Counted from the first letter of the stretch, positions 34,810 to 44,234 are shown. The stretch is 64,000 nt of DNA from Kurthia sibirica (GCF_003143975.1 NZ_QFVR01000014.1:20701-84700); one strand, 5' to 3'. Numbers and translations are program-made. The notes: generated by a model not told the origin, from the sequence alone.

Positions 34810-35916
34810 TTATTCAAATAACTGTTTATCTATTGTAAAATATTCATAGGCATCCTGGTTAACATCATAACCAATTCCCGGTCTCTGAGAAAGATGGATT
34901 ACACCTTGATCAACCATTACTTCCGGGCTAATTATATCTTCGGCAAAATAATGGCTTGATGCAGCGGTATCACCCGGCAGACTAAAATAAGGAAGTGATG
35001 CAAGTGCTATACTATGTGCGCGGCCAATACCTGCCTCTAACATACCACCGCACCATACTTTCATACCCGCCTGCTGTGCAGCGTGATGAATTAGTCTTGC
35101 CTCTTCCATACCACCTACTCGCGCAATTTTAATATTAAAGATTTTACAAGCTTGTAGCTCAATAGCTGTCATGGCATCTTTCAAACTACAGATACTTTCA
35201 TCTAAGCAAATAGGGGTCTTCAACTGCGCTTGTAATGTCGCGTGTTGCACAATATCATCTGCAGCAAGTGGCTGTTCAATCATCAGTAAATTAAACTCAT
35301 CTAAACTTTGCAAAAGTTCTAAATCATCCAGAGTGTAGGCTGAATTCGCATCGACCATCAATGGTAGTTCTTTATAGCGACTACGGATACTACGAATCAC
35401 TGCGATATCCTGACCCGGTTTTATTTTCACTTTTACCCGCTTGTAGCCGGCTAGTAATGCCTGGTCTATTTTTTCATATAGAGCTGCTGTTGTTGTTTGC
35501 AAACCGATACTAACGCCAATGTCTATCGTTGACTGCGTACCACCGATTACCTGATAAAGGGGTTTATTTTGCTTTTTAGCATATACATCCCATATCGCCG
35601 TTTCAATAGCCGCCTTTGCCATTGCATTCCGACGATAGACCATCAATAACCGTCGCACATCCGATGGATGATTCAACTCTTGTTTTAATAATGCAGGAAT
35701 GAAAAATTGTTGAAGCATATACCAACAAGTTTCCACTGTTTCTTCCGTATACCATGGTGCTTCAAAAGCATCACATTCTCCGTACCCAACAAAACCTTGC
35801 TCATCATATACTTCTACAATGATAAATTTTTTATCTTGGACGGTTCCAAAACTTGTCGTAAACGGATTTTTCATACGCATTGTCATTTTTCTCAAAATAA
35901 TTTTAGTCAATTTCAT
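34810..35916 (-). CDS. Enolase-superfamily OSBS/N-succinylamino acid racemase
   Basis: Muconate-lactonising subgroup enolase of 368 residues, closest to the MenC type 2/NSAR group. Catalytic Lys in RVKVKIKPG, metal ligands in MVDANSAY, LMIEQPL and CLDES, second catalytic Lys in FNIKIARVGG. These enzymes make o-succinylbenzoate for menaquinone or racemise N-succinyl amino acids. No other men genes are nearby; instead it follows an M20 amidohydrolase by 10 nt, which favours the racemase role. AGGA at 8 nt before ATG. Confidence 0.88.
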   Translation of the reverse strand: MKLTKIILRKMTMRMKNPFTTSFGTVQDKKFIIVEVYDEQGFVGYGECDAFEAPWYTEETVETCWYMLQQFFIPALLKQELNHPSDVRRLLMVYRRNAMAKAAIETAIWDVYAKKQNKPLYQVIGGTQSTIDIGVSIGLQTTTAALYEKIDQALLAGYKRVKVKIKPGQDIAVIRSIRSRYKELPLMVDANSAYTLDDLELLQSLDEFNLLMIEQPLAADDIVQHATLQAQLKTPICLDESICSLKDAMTAIELQACKIFNIKIARVGGMEEARLIHHAAQQAGMKVWCGGMLEAGIGRAHSIALASLPYFSLPGDTAASSHYFAEDIISPEVMVDQGVIHLSQRPGIGYDVNQDAYEYFTIDKQLFE

Positions 35917-35926
35917 TCTATCAATC

Positions 35927-37099
35927 CTATCTATTTACAACTGCTTGTTCTTTGCGTGCTTGTTGCAATGCACCAATTACAGTGCGTGTTAAAATTTCCA
36001 CACCGACGATTAATTGTTGATCATTAAATGTCATATGTGGATGATGCAATCCAGGTACTAGACCACAACCTAAACCAAGCATCGCTGCTTTAATCGTTGG
36101 TCTTTCCTTTGTATAAAAGTGAAAATCTTCACCACCAGGCGTCACAATTTCTTCAGCTAAATGCTCCGCTCCTGCTGTTTCTATTATTGCTTGCCGTAAT
36201 AGGTCACGCGCTGCATCACTGACTTCAGCTGCCGCAATATCAACTAAAACCTTCTGCGAAATCCGGGCATTGTACATTTCTTCCACCGCACGTATACCAC
36301 GATCAATTCCTGCACTTAGCTGCTTCATTGCGACATTTGTTTGCGCTCTGGCATCCATTGTCAAAATAGCTTTTCCGGGAATAATATTCCCCGATTCACC
36401 ACCAGCTTGGAAGCGTGTGACCTTCACCGACCATGGAATCGTTGTATCGACATGAATGGCCTTCAATGCATCGACTAAACTACTGCCAATTTCAATAGCA
36501 TTCTTTCCTAAATGTGGTCTTGCAGCATGCGCTTCTTCTCCATAAATTTCACATGATAACATCATTGAAGCACCATGATGTAATGCGGGACTAAACATAC
36601 CATCTTGCAACTCTTGTATCGGACGTAAATGGACACCGAATAAATAATCGACATCATCCATAATACCACGATCAACTATAGCTAATGCACCCTGCCCTTT
36701 TTCTTCTGCAGGTTGGAATATGACGCGGATCGTACCAGAAGAAGACATGTCCAATTGCTGTTCTTCAATCAGTTTTTTTAACAGCAAGCAACAGCCTATA
36801 GCCATCGTCATATGACCATCATGACCACATGAATGATTAGCCTTCATCTCGCCACCTACATCCTGCCACAAAGCATCAATATCCGTACGTAATGCTACGA
36901 CAGGTGAACCGCTACCAATTTCAATATAAAGTCCTGGTATCGTATCAAATAAATGGACATCAAAATTATGTTCTTCCAATAATTGAGCGATATATTTTGT
37001 TGTCTCTACTTCATGCCAACTGCGTTCCGGATTATTATGCAAATGTGTAAAAACTGTCTCAAGTTGTTTTTTTAGAGCGCTCATTACATCACTATTCAT
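35927..37099 (-). CDS. M20-family amidohydrolase (N-acyl amino acid deacylase)
   Basis: Peptidase M20D-type amidohydrolase of 390 residues, cytosolic. Metal-site motifs: SCGHDGHMTMA, FQPAEEKGQGA (catalytic Glu), and the C-terminal GGEDFHFY; the lid domain lies at about residues 185-300. Such enzymes hydrolyse N-acetyl, N-succinyl or indoleacetyl amino acids. It is the first gene of a two-gene operon with the NSAR-type racemase, so an L-specific N-succinyl-amino acid desuccinylase is likely (inference). Confidence 0.9.
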   Translation of the reverse strand: MNSDVMSALKKQLETVFTHLHNNPERSWHEVETTKYIAQLLEEHNFDVHLFDTIPGLYIEIGSGSPVVALRTDIDALWQDVGGEMKANHSCGHDGHMTMAIGCCLLLKKLIEEQQLDMSSSGTIRVIFQPAEEKGQGALAIVDRGIMDDVDYLFGVHLRPIQELQDGMFSPALHHGASMMLSCEIYGEEAHAARPHLGKNAIEIGSSLVDALKAIHVDTTIPWSVKVTRFQAGGESGNIIPGKAILTMDARAQTNVAMKQLSAGIDRGIRAVEEMYNARISQKVLVDIAAAEVSDAARDLLRQAIIETAGAEHLAEEIVTPGGEDFHFYTKERPTIKAAMLGLGCGLVPGLHHPHMTFNDQQLIVGVEILTRTVIGALQQARKEQAVVNR

Positions 37100-37196
37100 C
37101 TAGTCATCCCATCCTTTAATGTTTGTAAATCTTACTTTTTCTTTCATCCTATTTGCGTTATACTATTTTAACTATTTGGAAAGAAGGTGTGAGGTT

Positions 37197-37496
37197 ATGC
37201 AAAAAATCATTAATGAAGTAGTAGATTTTCGTAAACAACGTGATTGGCATTTAGAACAAGATCCTCGAAGTTTAGCCATCTCCGTATCTTTAGAGGCAAG
37301 TGAATTACTCGAATGTTTTCAATGGACATCAGGCGCTCAGGCTGTGGACAAATACCCGCAGGAGATAAAAGAAGAAATGGCCGATGTTCTTATATACTTA
37401 ATCGCGCTTGCTGATACGATGGCAATAGACCTCTCAAAAGCTGTCAGTGAAAAATTGGTGAAAAATACTGTTAAATATCCAGTACCCCAAAAATAA
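37197..37496 (+). CDS. MazG-like nucleotide pyrophosphohydrolase
   Basis: All-alpha NTP pyrophosphatase of 99 residues, RS21-C6/dCTPase type. The Mg-binding Glu/Asp pattern is present: SLEASELLECFQW and KEEMADVLIYLIALAD. It probably hydrolyses non-canonical or deoxy NTPs. The frame opens at 37119, but AAGGTG is 8 nt before the ATG at 37197, which gives a normal MQKIINEVVDFRKQRDW N-terminus. Confidence 0.88.
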   Translation: MQKIINEVVDFRKQRDWHLEQDPRSLAISVSLEASELLECFQWTSGAQAVDKYPQEIKEEMADVLIYLIALADTMAIDLSKAVSEKLVKNTVKYPVPQK

Positions 37497-37536
37497 TAAA
37501 CTTAACTTAAAAATCAGTTGAACTTATTATATTTCA

Positions 37537-37577
37537 TCACGCTAAAGAAAGCTCACTTCGTGTAGAAGTGAGCTTTT
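37537..37577. terminator. Bidirectional terminator between mazG-like gene and MFS gene
   Basis: AAAGCTCACTTC / GAAGTGAGCTTT stem with T-run on the right and A-rich left side. Confidence 0.85.
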
Positions 37578-37581
37578 TAGA

Positions 37582-38799
37582 TTAATCTAATTCAAGTTGT
37601 TTTGTTTCTTTGCCTAAAAAGATAATGGCAAAAATAGCGATGACAATTGCAGCGGTAAAGATTGAGAAAATCACACCAATATCGACAGATTTAACAGTTA
37701 AGGTCCCGACAACCAATGGTCCTAAAATACCTCCGATTCGCCCAACAGCAGCTGCCATTCCAGCACCGGTACCACGAATAATCGTTGGATAGTTTTCTGG
37801 CGTATAGGCATATAGCGCACCCCATGCACCAAGGTTAAAGAATGATAAGAACATGCCTGATAGCAGTAGTAGCGACGGTGTATCTGCAAAACCAAAAGCC
37901 AATGCACTAATCGCTGTTCCCAACAAATAAACCGACAGAACAAACTTCCTGCCCAGTTTTTCGATAATCCATGCTGCTGTAAAATAACCCGGTAATTGCG
38001 CTAATGTCATAATCAAAACATATTCAAACGATTTAATCAGATCAAAACCTTTCATAACCATAACGCTTGGTAACCATAAAAACATGCCATAATAAGAAAA
38101 GACAACCATAAACCAGACAATCCATAACATCAATGTATTCTTGGCATATTTCTTCTGCCAAACTGCTTTCATATTTTGCCAAATAGGTTGTCGTTTATCC
38201 TTATTTGCTTCATATTTTGGTGAATCTGGTAAGCTAATACGTAAATAAATGGCATAAAATGCGGGAATTGCGGTTAATAGTAACGCTACGCGCCAACCAT
38301 ACGTTGGGATGACAAAATAAGAAATAAGAGCAGCTAACAACCAACCGCCCGCCCAAAAACTTTCAAGTAGTACGACGACGCGTCCTCTTTCCTTCGGTGC
38401 AACGCTCTCAGATACAAGCGTTGAAGCAACAGGTAGCTCTCCACCTAGACCTAGACCTACGAAAAAACGTAACACCATAAAAGCGGCAAGCGTTGTCGTC
38501 AATGCGGATAAACCGCTTGCGACTGAAAAGATCACAAGCGTCCACATAAAGACAGCTTTACGACCATATTTATCTGCAAAGAGTCCGAAGACAAGTGCTC
38601 CTACTGCCATTCCTACAGAATTAATACTGCCAATCCATCCCATCTCTGTTGGTGTCAGCTGCCACTCTATGGCTAATGCCGCAATTACAAAAGATAATAT
38701 ACCAACATCTAATGCATCAAATAACCAGCCGAGACCAGCAACTGCTAGTAATTTATTGCGCGTAATCGGTTTTTTTTGTTGTTGTTTTTTTGTTGTCAC
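37582..38799 (-). CDS. MFS transporter, NiaP/aromatic acid:H+ symporter-like
   Basis: Twelve-helix facilitator of about 405 residues in the sugar porter/AAHS-like branch. Helix 1 GWLFDALDVGILSFVI with the buried Asp pair, loop motif FGLFADKYGRKAVF, and GLGLGGELPVASTLVSE are typical of NiaP (niacin) and of aromatic acid transporters. Substrate is not proven. The frame opens at 38847, but the real start is probably GTG 38799, which has GGAGG 7 nt upstream and gives MTTKKQQQKKPITRNKLL. Confidence 0.82.
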   Translation of the reverse strand: MTTKKQQQKKPITRNKLLAVAGLGWLFDALDVGILSFVIAALAIEWQLTPTEMGWIGSINSVGMAVGALVFGLFADKYGRKAVFMWTLVIFSVASGLSALTTTLAAFMVLRFFVGLGLGGELPVASTLVSESVAPKERGRVVVLLESFWAGGWLLAALISYFVIPTYGWRVALLLTAIPAFYAIYLRISLPDSPKYEANKDKRQPIWQNMKAVWQKKYAKNTLMLWIVWFMVVFSYYGMFLWLPSVMVMKGFDLIKSFEYVLIMTLAQLPGYFTAAWIIEKLGRKFVLSVYLLGTAISALAFGFADTPSLLLLSGMFLSFFNLGAWGALYAYTPENYPTIIRGTGAGMAAAVGRIGGILGPLVVGTLTVKSVDIGVIFSIFTAAIVIAIFAIIFLGKETKQLELD

Positions 38800-38823
38800 A
38801 ATAGAACCTCCAAGTGTCTTGTC

Positions 38824-38841
38824 ATTAGTATACTCACTAAT
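38824..38841. promoter_or_regulatory. Palindrome upstream of the NiaP-like gene
   Basis: ATTAGTATACTCACTAAT has 6-nt inverted arms and lies 24 nt upstream of the GTG start, next to AAGTGTCTTGTCATT. A repressor such as NiaR could bind here; I cannot match a consensus with certainty. Confidence 0.35.
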
Positions 38842-38953
38842 ATACATCTTTTCTTGAAATGTGACAATATGTAGATAAATTCAAATTGTTCCGATAATTT
38901 ACGCAGAACTATAGATATATAAGTCAAAATACGTTAAAATGTCCAGTATAGAA

Positions 38954-38986
38954 AAACAGTTGTCCTCTTGAAAGAAACAACTGTTT
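38954..38986 (+). promoter_or_regulatory. Leader hairpin upstream of thrC
   Basis: AAACAGTTGT / ACAACTGTTT perfect 10-bp stem with a 13-nt loop, 34 nt before the thrC ATG. No T-run follows, so it is not a simple terminator. It could stabilise or regulate the thr leader. Confidence 0.45.
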
Positions 38987-39020
38987 AAAAATACGAACGC
39001 TACTAAAAGGAGACATTCAT

Positions 39021-40073
39021 ATGTATAAAGGATTAATCGATCACTATAAAGAATTTTTACCGGTAAATGACAACACGCCTGCACTAACTTTGCATGAGGG
39101 TAACACACCTCTTATCCACTTAGATACTTTATCGCAAGAACTTGGAATCGACTTATTCGCAAAATATGAAGGATTAAATCCGACTGGCTCATTTAAAGAT
39201 CGAGGTATGGTTATGGCTGTTGCTAAAGCAATTGAAGAAGGTAGCAAATGTGTTATTTGTGCTTCGACAGGTAATACATCTGCTGCTGCTGCTGCTTACG
39301 CCGCTCGTGCGGGTATTCAGTCATTAGTTGTTATTCCAAAAGGAAAAGTAGCTGCCGGCAAGTTGGCACAAGCCTATATGTATGGTGCTAAAATCATTGA
39401 AATTGATGGTAATTTTGATGAGGCATTACAAGCGGTTCGTGATATTAGTGAAACGACGGATGTTGCACTCGTAAATTCAGTAAATCCTTATCGCTTAGAA
39501 GGACAAAAAACAGCTGCTTTTGAGGTATGTGATCAATTGGGTGATGCACCAGACATTCTTGCTATTCCTGTCGGTAATGCTGGTAATATTAGCGCCTATT
39601 GGAAAGGATTCAAAGAATATAACGCCAAAAAAGGCACAAAACTACCAAAAATGTTTGGCTTTGAAGCGGAAGGGGCTGCGGCGATTGTACAAGGCGCACC
39701 TATTGCTAAACCAGAAACAATTGCAACAGCCATTCGTATTGGTAACCCCGCAAGTTGGGCACTAGCTGAAGCTGCACGCGATGAATCACAAGGGATCATT
39801 GACTCGGTAACAGATGAAGAAATTTTAGATGCTTATCGTCAAATTGCTGCAAAAGAAGGCGTATTTGCTGAACCAGGTTCTGCTGCCTCAATTGCTGGTG
39901 TTATTAAATCGGTTCAAAACGGTAAAATCGCCGCTGGTAGTCGTGTCGTTGCTGTATTAACAGGTAACGGATTAAAAGATCCAGATACAGCAGTTAATGC
40001 CTCGACAGTCGATCTCATCTCACTACCAAATGATGAAGATAAAATCCGTGCTTATATCGAGAGTGTCCTATGA
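39021..40073 (+). CDS. thrC: Threonine synthase
   Basis: PLP-dependent fold-type II enzyme of 350 residues that converts O-phosphohomoserine to threonine. PLP Lys in GSFKDRGM, phosphate-binding [17 protein letters not shown], and [15 protein letters not shown] are the standard short-form ThrC motifs of Bacillales. GGAG at 8 nt. It overlaps the thrB start as ATGA, so the two are translationally coupled. hom is not upstream as it is in B. subtilis. Confidence 0.96.
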   Translation: MYKGLIDHYKEFLPVNDNTPALTLHEGNTPLIHLDTLSQELGIDLFAKYEGLNPTGSFKDRGMVMAVAKAIEEGSKCVICASTGNTSAAAAAYAARAGIQSLVVIPKGKVAAGKLAQAYMYGAKIIEIDGNFDEALQAVRDISETTDVALVNSVNPYRLEGQKTAAFEVCDQLGDAPDILAIPVGNAGNISAYWKGFKEYNAKKGTKLPKMFGFEAEGAAAIVQGAPIAKPETIATAIRIGNPASWALAEAARDESQGIIDSVTDEEILDAYRQIAAKEGVFAEPGSAASIAGVIKSVQNGKIAAGSRVVAVLTGNGLKDPDTAVNASTVDLISLPNDEDKIRAYIESVL

Positions 40074-40963
40074 CAAAAACTTGGTCCATTTCCGTTCCCG
40101 GAAGTACAGCAAATCTTGGGCCAGGATTTGATTCGATTGGACTAGCATTAGGTCTTTACTTAAAGCTTGATGTTACTTTACAGCCGCAATGGCAATTCGT
40201 ACATCATTCTGAACATTTACCGGTAGATGTTACCGTAGAAGAGCATCTCATCTATAAAATTGCACAACAAGTTGCACACTATTACAATGTCGTTATACCA
40301 AATTGTCGTATTGATCTGTACAGTGAATTACCTCTAGCCCGCGGTCTTGGAAGCAGTGCTTCAGCAATCGTCGCTGCCATTGAAGTGGTTAATTTACTTT
40401 GTCATTTGCAGTTAACTGACTATGATAAATGCCTGTTGGCCTCACAGTTTGAAGGACATCCTGACAATGCCTCTGCTTCTGTTTATGGTGGCTTGACAAT
40501 TGGTGCGACCTTGCCAGATGGTAAGCTCCACATAATCAATGAAAAAAATTTGCATGCCTCATTTGCTATTATTATACCTAATTTCGAGTTAAAAACGGCC
40601 GAGGCTCGTCTCGCTTTACCAAATAGCTATGACAAAGGTTACGCTGTTCATGCAAGTGCCTATGCCAATATGTTAACTGCCGCTCTCTTAAAACATGACT
40701 ATGCCCTTGCAGGGCAATTTATGGAGGCTGATTGCTTCCATGAACCTTTTCGCGCAAAACTCATTCCTGATTACGAGAAAATCCGTCAACTTGCAAAATC
40801 ATTTGGTGCCTATGGTACATCCATTAGTGGTGCAGGCCCTACGATGATTTCATTAGTTGACCCAGCAAAAGTATCGTCATTGGTCGCGCAGCTACAAAAA
40901 CATTATCCACATTATGAAATCAAAGCGGTATCCATCGATGATGATGGTATTGTCACTAAATAA
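40070..40963 (+). CDS. thrB: Homoserine kinase
   Basis: GHMP kinase of 297 residues that phosphorylates homoserine. Motifs: [18 protein letters not shown] at the N-terminus, the P-loop-like [18 protein letters not shown], and the C-terminal [18 protein letters not shown] overlap with thrC. Terminal gene of the operon; a repeat element with a strong hairpin follows. Confidence 0.96.
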   Translation: MTKTWSISVPGSTANLGPGFDSIGLALGLYLKLDVTLQPQWQFVHHSEHLPVDVTVEEHLIYKIAQQVAHYYNVVIPNCRIDLYSELPLARGLGSSASAIVAAIEVVNLLCHLQLTDYDKCLLASQFEGHPDNASASVYGGLTIGATLPDGKLHIINEKNLHASFAIIIPNFELKTAEARLALPNSYDKGYAVHASAYANMLTAALLKHDYALAGQFMEADCFHEPFRAKLIPDYEKIRQLAKSFGAYGTSISGAGPTMISLVDPAKVSSLVAQLQKHYPHYEIKAVSIDDDGIVTK

Positions 40964-40967
40964 CGTT

Positions 40968-41101
40968 ACAAGGCTCAAACAAAATATATCATCTACCGTT
41001 TTTAGGGTTCGCAACAAAAAACCGAAATCGCGCCATACAGCGCAATTTCGGTTTTTTTTGCTCAGATATGGCAATATTTTATGCGTATGTCCCAGCCTCA
41101 T
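40968..41101. repeat. Intergenic repeat with GAGGCTGGGAC end and internal terminator
   Basis: Right end, read on the minus strand, ATGAGGCTGGGACATAC; left end on the plus strand AAGGCTCAAACAAAA is a degraded counterpart. Inside is a strong hairpin AAAACCGAAATCGCGC / GCGCAATTTCGGTTTT followed by Ts (41017-41060), which can terminate thrB transcripts. Same family style as the 27813-28043 element. Confidence 0.6.
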
Positions 41102-41110
41102 TTTTTATAG

Positions 41111-41146
41111 TTGACATATTACTATCCTGTAACTATAATAGTTACA
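41111..41146 (+). promoter_or_regulatory. ywnA promoter with Rrf2-type operator
   Basis: Consensus promoter TTGACA-N17-TATAAT (41111-41139). A perfect 8-3-8 palindrome TGTAACTATAATAGTTACA (41128-41146) covers the -10, so a bound regulator would block transcription. Confidence 0.85.
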
Positions 41147-41162
41147 ATAGGTGGTGAGCATT

Positions 41163-41579
41163 ATGGTGAATAGTCGTTTTTCAGTCGCCATTCATATTTT
41201 GTCATTAATTGCTACCGTAAAGGACACCGGTTTGTTAACATCCGACTATATCGCAGGAAGCGTCAATACAAATCCTGTCGTTATTCGACGAATTAGTAGT
41301 ATGTTAAAAAAAAGTGGTTTAATCAAATCATCCCCTGGAGTGGCAGGTTATGCACTAACAACAGAACCTCAACATATCAATTTATTGACTGTCTATAAAG
41401 CGGTTCAACCTCAGGGAAATTTATTTGCCATCCATGAACAACCAAATCCGGAATGTCCGGTAGGTAAGCGTATTGAATCGACATTAGATGATGTGTTCTC
41501 AAACGTCCAAACAGCAATGGAAAATGAATTGAAATGTCGCACGCTACAAGATATTTTGCAGCATCTTGACATAAAATAG
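41163..41579 (+). CDS. ywnA: Rrf2-family transcriptional regulator, YwnA-like
   Basis: Winged-helix regulator of 138 residues, very like B. subtilis YwnA (NSRFSVAIHILSLI, NTNPVVIRRISSMLKKSGLI). It lacks the three-Cys cluster of IscR/NsrR types; only single Cys residues appear in PNPECPVGKR and ELKCRT, so it is probably not an Fe-S sensor. ATG 41163 has GGTGG 8 nt upstream; the GTG at 41151 overlaps it. It likely represses itself and the next gene through shared operators. Confidence 0.88.
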   Translation: MVNSRFSVAIHILSLIATVKDTGLLTSDYIAGSVNTNPVVIRRISSMLKKSGLIKSSPGVAGYALTTEPQHINLLTVYKAVQPQGNLFAIHEQPNPECPVGKRIESTLDDVFSNVQTAMENELKCRTLQDILQHLDIK

Positions 41580-41634
41580 GTCAACTATTTAGTTGATCTA
41601 TTTTTTCACCACACCTGTAATCACTTTAGTTACA
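41575..41634 (+). promoter_or_regulatory. Terminator of ywnA overlapping the ywnB promoter and operator
   Basis: AATAGGTCAACTATTTAGTTGATCTATTTTTT forms a terminator hairpin (41574-41607). Its 3' arm provides TTGATC, which with TGTAAT 17 nt later makes a promoter. TGTAATCACTTTAGTTACA (41616-41634) is an imperfect copy of the ywnA operator. Confidence 0.65.
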
Positions 41635-41656
41635 ACTAATAGGAGGAATAAATCAC

Positions 41657-42283
41657 ATGAAAATTGCAATTATTGGTGCCACAGGCAAAGCAGGACAAAA
41701 AATTACACAGGAAGCCCTACTACGTAAGCTGGATGCAACCGCCATCGTACGTGACGCTAAAAAATTAACATTTGCCATACCAACAATAGAAAAGGATGTT
41801 TTATCCTTAACGGTACAAGATCTTGCGCCATTCGATGTTGTAATCAATGCATTTGGCGCACCATTTGGTCAAGAAGAACAACATGTTGTAGTTGGTAGAC
41901 ATTTGATCTCATTATTACATGGACTTACCACACGCTTAATCGTTGTTGGAGGTGCAGGTTCATTATTCGTTGATAGTGCTAAAACGCTTAAAGTAATCGA
42001 TACGCCTGATTTCCCAGCTGAATTCGTCGCAACCGCTTCAAATCAAGCTAAAAATCTTGAAGATTTACAAGCATCTACAATAAATTGGACATTTATAAGT
42101 CCATCCGCATTTTTTGATGTCGATGGACCACGCACAGGTAGTTTTATTTTAGGAAAAGACAATTTATTGGTAAATGCTGCTGGTACAAGTTATATTTCTT
42201 ACGCTGATTTTGCCATTGCGATGATTGATGAAGTACAAAATACTACACATATTAAACAACGTTTTACAGTAGGCACAAAGTGA
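41657..42283 (+). CDS. ywnB: NAD(P)H-binding oxidoreductase, YwnB-like
   Basis: Atypical short-chain dehydrogenase of 208 residues with the N-terminal dinucleotide loop IIGATGKAGQKITQEAL and Rossmann fold, and INAFGAPFG after strand 4. It belongs to the NAD(P)-binding NmrA/YwnB group and may be a quinone or flavin reductase or a redox sensor. GGAGG at 9 nt. Pairing with ywnA is as in B. subtilis. Its operator marks it as a target of YwnA. Confidence 0.87.
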   Translation: MKIAIIGATGKAGQKITQEALLRKLDATAIVRDAKKLTFAIPTIEKDVLSLTVQDLAPFDVVINAFGAPFGQEEQHVVVGRHLISLLHGLTTRLIVVGGAGSLFVDSAKTLKVIDTPDFPAEFVATASNQAKNLEDLQASTINWTFISPSAFFDVDGPRTGSFILGKDNLLVNAAGTSYISYADFAIAMIDEVQNTTHIKQRFTVGTK

Positions 42284-42296
42284 TTTTTAGATATTA

Positions 42297-42356
42297 AAAG
42301 AGCATCACCTTCTTATTGGCAGTTATACACTGCTACTAATCTGGGTGATGCTTTTC
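42297..42356. terminator. Bidirectional terminator between ywnB and the ZIP gene
   Basis: AAAAGAGCATCACC ... GGGTGATGCTTTT stem with a long internal loop; both sides carry A/T tracts. Confidence 0.7.
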
Positions 42357-42359
42357 TAT

Positions 42360-43172
42360 TTACACTAATAATACAAGGCTAGCGGCCATGACTGCCATAC
42401 CAATAATGACACCATACATAGATGTATGCGTTTCATCATATTCACGAGCGGCTGGCAATAATTCATCTAATGAGATGAACACCATAATACCTGCTACACC
42501 GGCGAAAATTATACCAAACATCGTATCTGTTAAAAATGGCATTAATAATAAGTAAGCGGCAATTGCACCAACCGGTTCTGATAATCCGGATAAAAAAGAC
42601 AGTTTGAATGCTTTTTTACGATCGCCTGTTGCGTAGTAAATTGGCACAGCTACTGCAATTCCTTCTGGAATATTATGAATTGCTACAGCAATTGCAATTG
42701 CTAATCCTAACTGCGGGTCCTCAATTGCTGACATAAATGTAGCTATACCTTCTGGAAAATTATGAATAGCAATTGCCAATGCTGTAAAAACACCCATTTT
42801 TTTGAGCTTAACAAATTCATCAGCAGTTGGCCCCTTATCGATATCTTCCACGCGCTTTACCTCATGGGGATTACCACTTTTAGGGATGAGGCGATCAATG
42901 AAAGCAATGAGCAGCATGCCACCAAAAAAGCCCAATACTGTATACGTATAACCAAGTTTTTCACCTTGACTGGCTACAAGTGAATCCTTTGCTTTTACGA
43001 AAATTTCAACGAGTGACACATAAATCATTACCCCTGCTGAAAAACCGAGGGCAAAAGATAAAAATTTCGTGTTTGTACGTGATGTAAAAAACGCGACGAG
43101 GCTACCTACTCCGGTCGCTAAACCGGCAAATAACGTCAATGCTAATGCGTATAATACTGTTGAATCCATCAT
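42360..43172 (-). CDS. zupT: ZIP-family divalent metal transporter, ZupT-like
   Basis: Eight-helix ZIP transporter of 270 residues that imports Zn(II) and related metals. Helix 4 HNFPEGIATF and helix 5 HNIPEGIAVAVPIY carry the paired His/Glu metal sites of the ZupT branch. Cytosolic loop RVEDIDKGPTADE lies between helices 3 and 4. GAGGTGG precedes two consecutive ATGs (43172 and 43169), either of which could start. Confidence 0.93.
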   Translation of the reverse strand: MMDSTVLYALALTLFAGLATGVGSLVAFFTSRTNTKFLSFALGFSAGVMIYVSLVEIFVKAKDSLVASQGEKLGYTYTVLGFFGGMLLIAFIDRLIPKSGNPHEVKRVEDIDKGPTADEFVKLKKMGVFTALAIAIHNFPEGIATFMSAIEDPQLGLAIAIAVAIHNIPEGIAVAVPIYYATGDRKKAFKLSFLSGLSEPVGAIAAYLLLMPFLTDTMFGIIFAGVAGIMVFISLDELLPAAREYDETHTSMYGVIIGMAVMAASLVLLV

Positions 43173-43234
43173 CCACCTCTTTTTATCAAATTGTCTATTT
43201 GCATTATATCAAAAAAGTTTCACAACGGAAAGTT

Positions 43235-44116
43235 TTATACTTTTTTCAATTCATCTATTATAAATTGTTTAAAGTATTTTGTAACATCCGGTAAATAGCG
43301 CCCCGCAATCGAAGCAATCCCGATAATACGTTCACATGTCACATCATGAACATGTAGACGTTTCACTTTAAAACCGTCTAATTTTGTCATATCTGGTAAT
43401 AAGGCGACACCAAAACCTGCCTCGACAAAGCTCGCTACCGTATGAAATTCTTCTCCTTCAAAAACAATTTTAGGTGCAATCCCCACATCATCAAAAAGTT
43501 GTTGTTGAATTTGGCGCAAGGAATTGCCTCCTTTAATTGTCACAATCGACTCATGCGCTAATTCTTGTAATGAAATACTTTTTAGATGCGCTAATCGATG
43601 CTGCTCTGGCACGACAACATATACTTCTTCTCGCCATAATTCCAGCCATTCTATTAAAAAATCGCTTTCTGTGTATGGGATTAAACAAATATCACATACG
43701 CCATCATTCAAATCTGTTATTAAATGCAATGAATCTCTTTGAATAAATTCAAAATGCATATTTGGGTATTGCTCATGAAAACCTTTGACAACTTTTGCGA
43801 TTAATTGCGTGCCAATTGAATGAGTAAAACCAACGCTTACGGTACCTGAATTCGGAGTGACTAAATCACGTATTTCCTGCTTTGCATCCTCCATCATTTT
43901 CGTAATTGGTAATGTACGTTCTAAAAATAATTGTCCGTAGCGATTTAAGCGGATTGCCCGTCCAACACGTTCAAATAGCGGCGCTCCAACTTCCCCCTCC
44001 AACTGCGAAATGGCTTTACTTAGCGCCGGTTGAGAAATATTTAATAGCACAGAGGCCTGCGTCATATGCTGCATTTTTGCTACTGTATGAAAATATATTA
44101 ATTGTTGAAAATCCAC
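43235..44116 (-). CDS. LysR-family transcriptional regulator
   Basis: LTTR of 293 residues: N-terminal winged HTH (FHTVAKMQHMTQASVLLNISQPALSKAISQLE) and a periplasmic-binding-like effector domain. GTG start with GGGGAG 6 nt upstream. It is divergent from an MFS exporter gene 118 nt away, the usual arrangement for a regulator and its target. Confidence 0.92.
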   Translation of the reverse strand: MDFQQLIYFHTVAKMQHMTQASVLLNISQPALSKAISQLEGEVGAPLFERVGRAIRLNRYGQLFLERTLPITKMMEDAKQEIRDLVTPNSGTVSVGFTHSIGTQLIAKVVKGFHEQYPNMHFEFIQRDSLHLITDLNDGVCDICLIPYTESDFLIEWLELWREEVYVVVPEQHRLAHLKSISLQELAHESIVTIKGGNSLRQIQQQLFDDVGIAPKIVFEGEEFHTVASFVEAGFGVALLPDMTKLDGFKVKRLHVHDVTCERIIGIASIAGRYLPDVTKYFKQFIIDELKKV

Positions 44117-44234
44117 ATTGCTCTCCCCTATTCATAATGATTTGGAATCAATTCGATAAATAGTATAAATTGTTATTATTAATTATACCTATCTATACTA
44201 ATGTTACATACATTAATGATAGGAGCATTCATAC

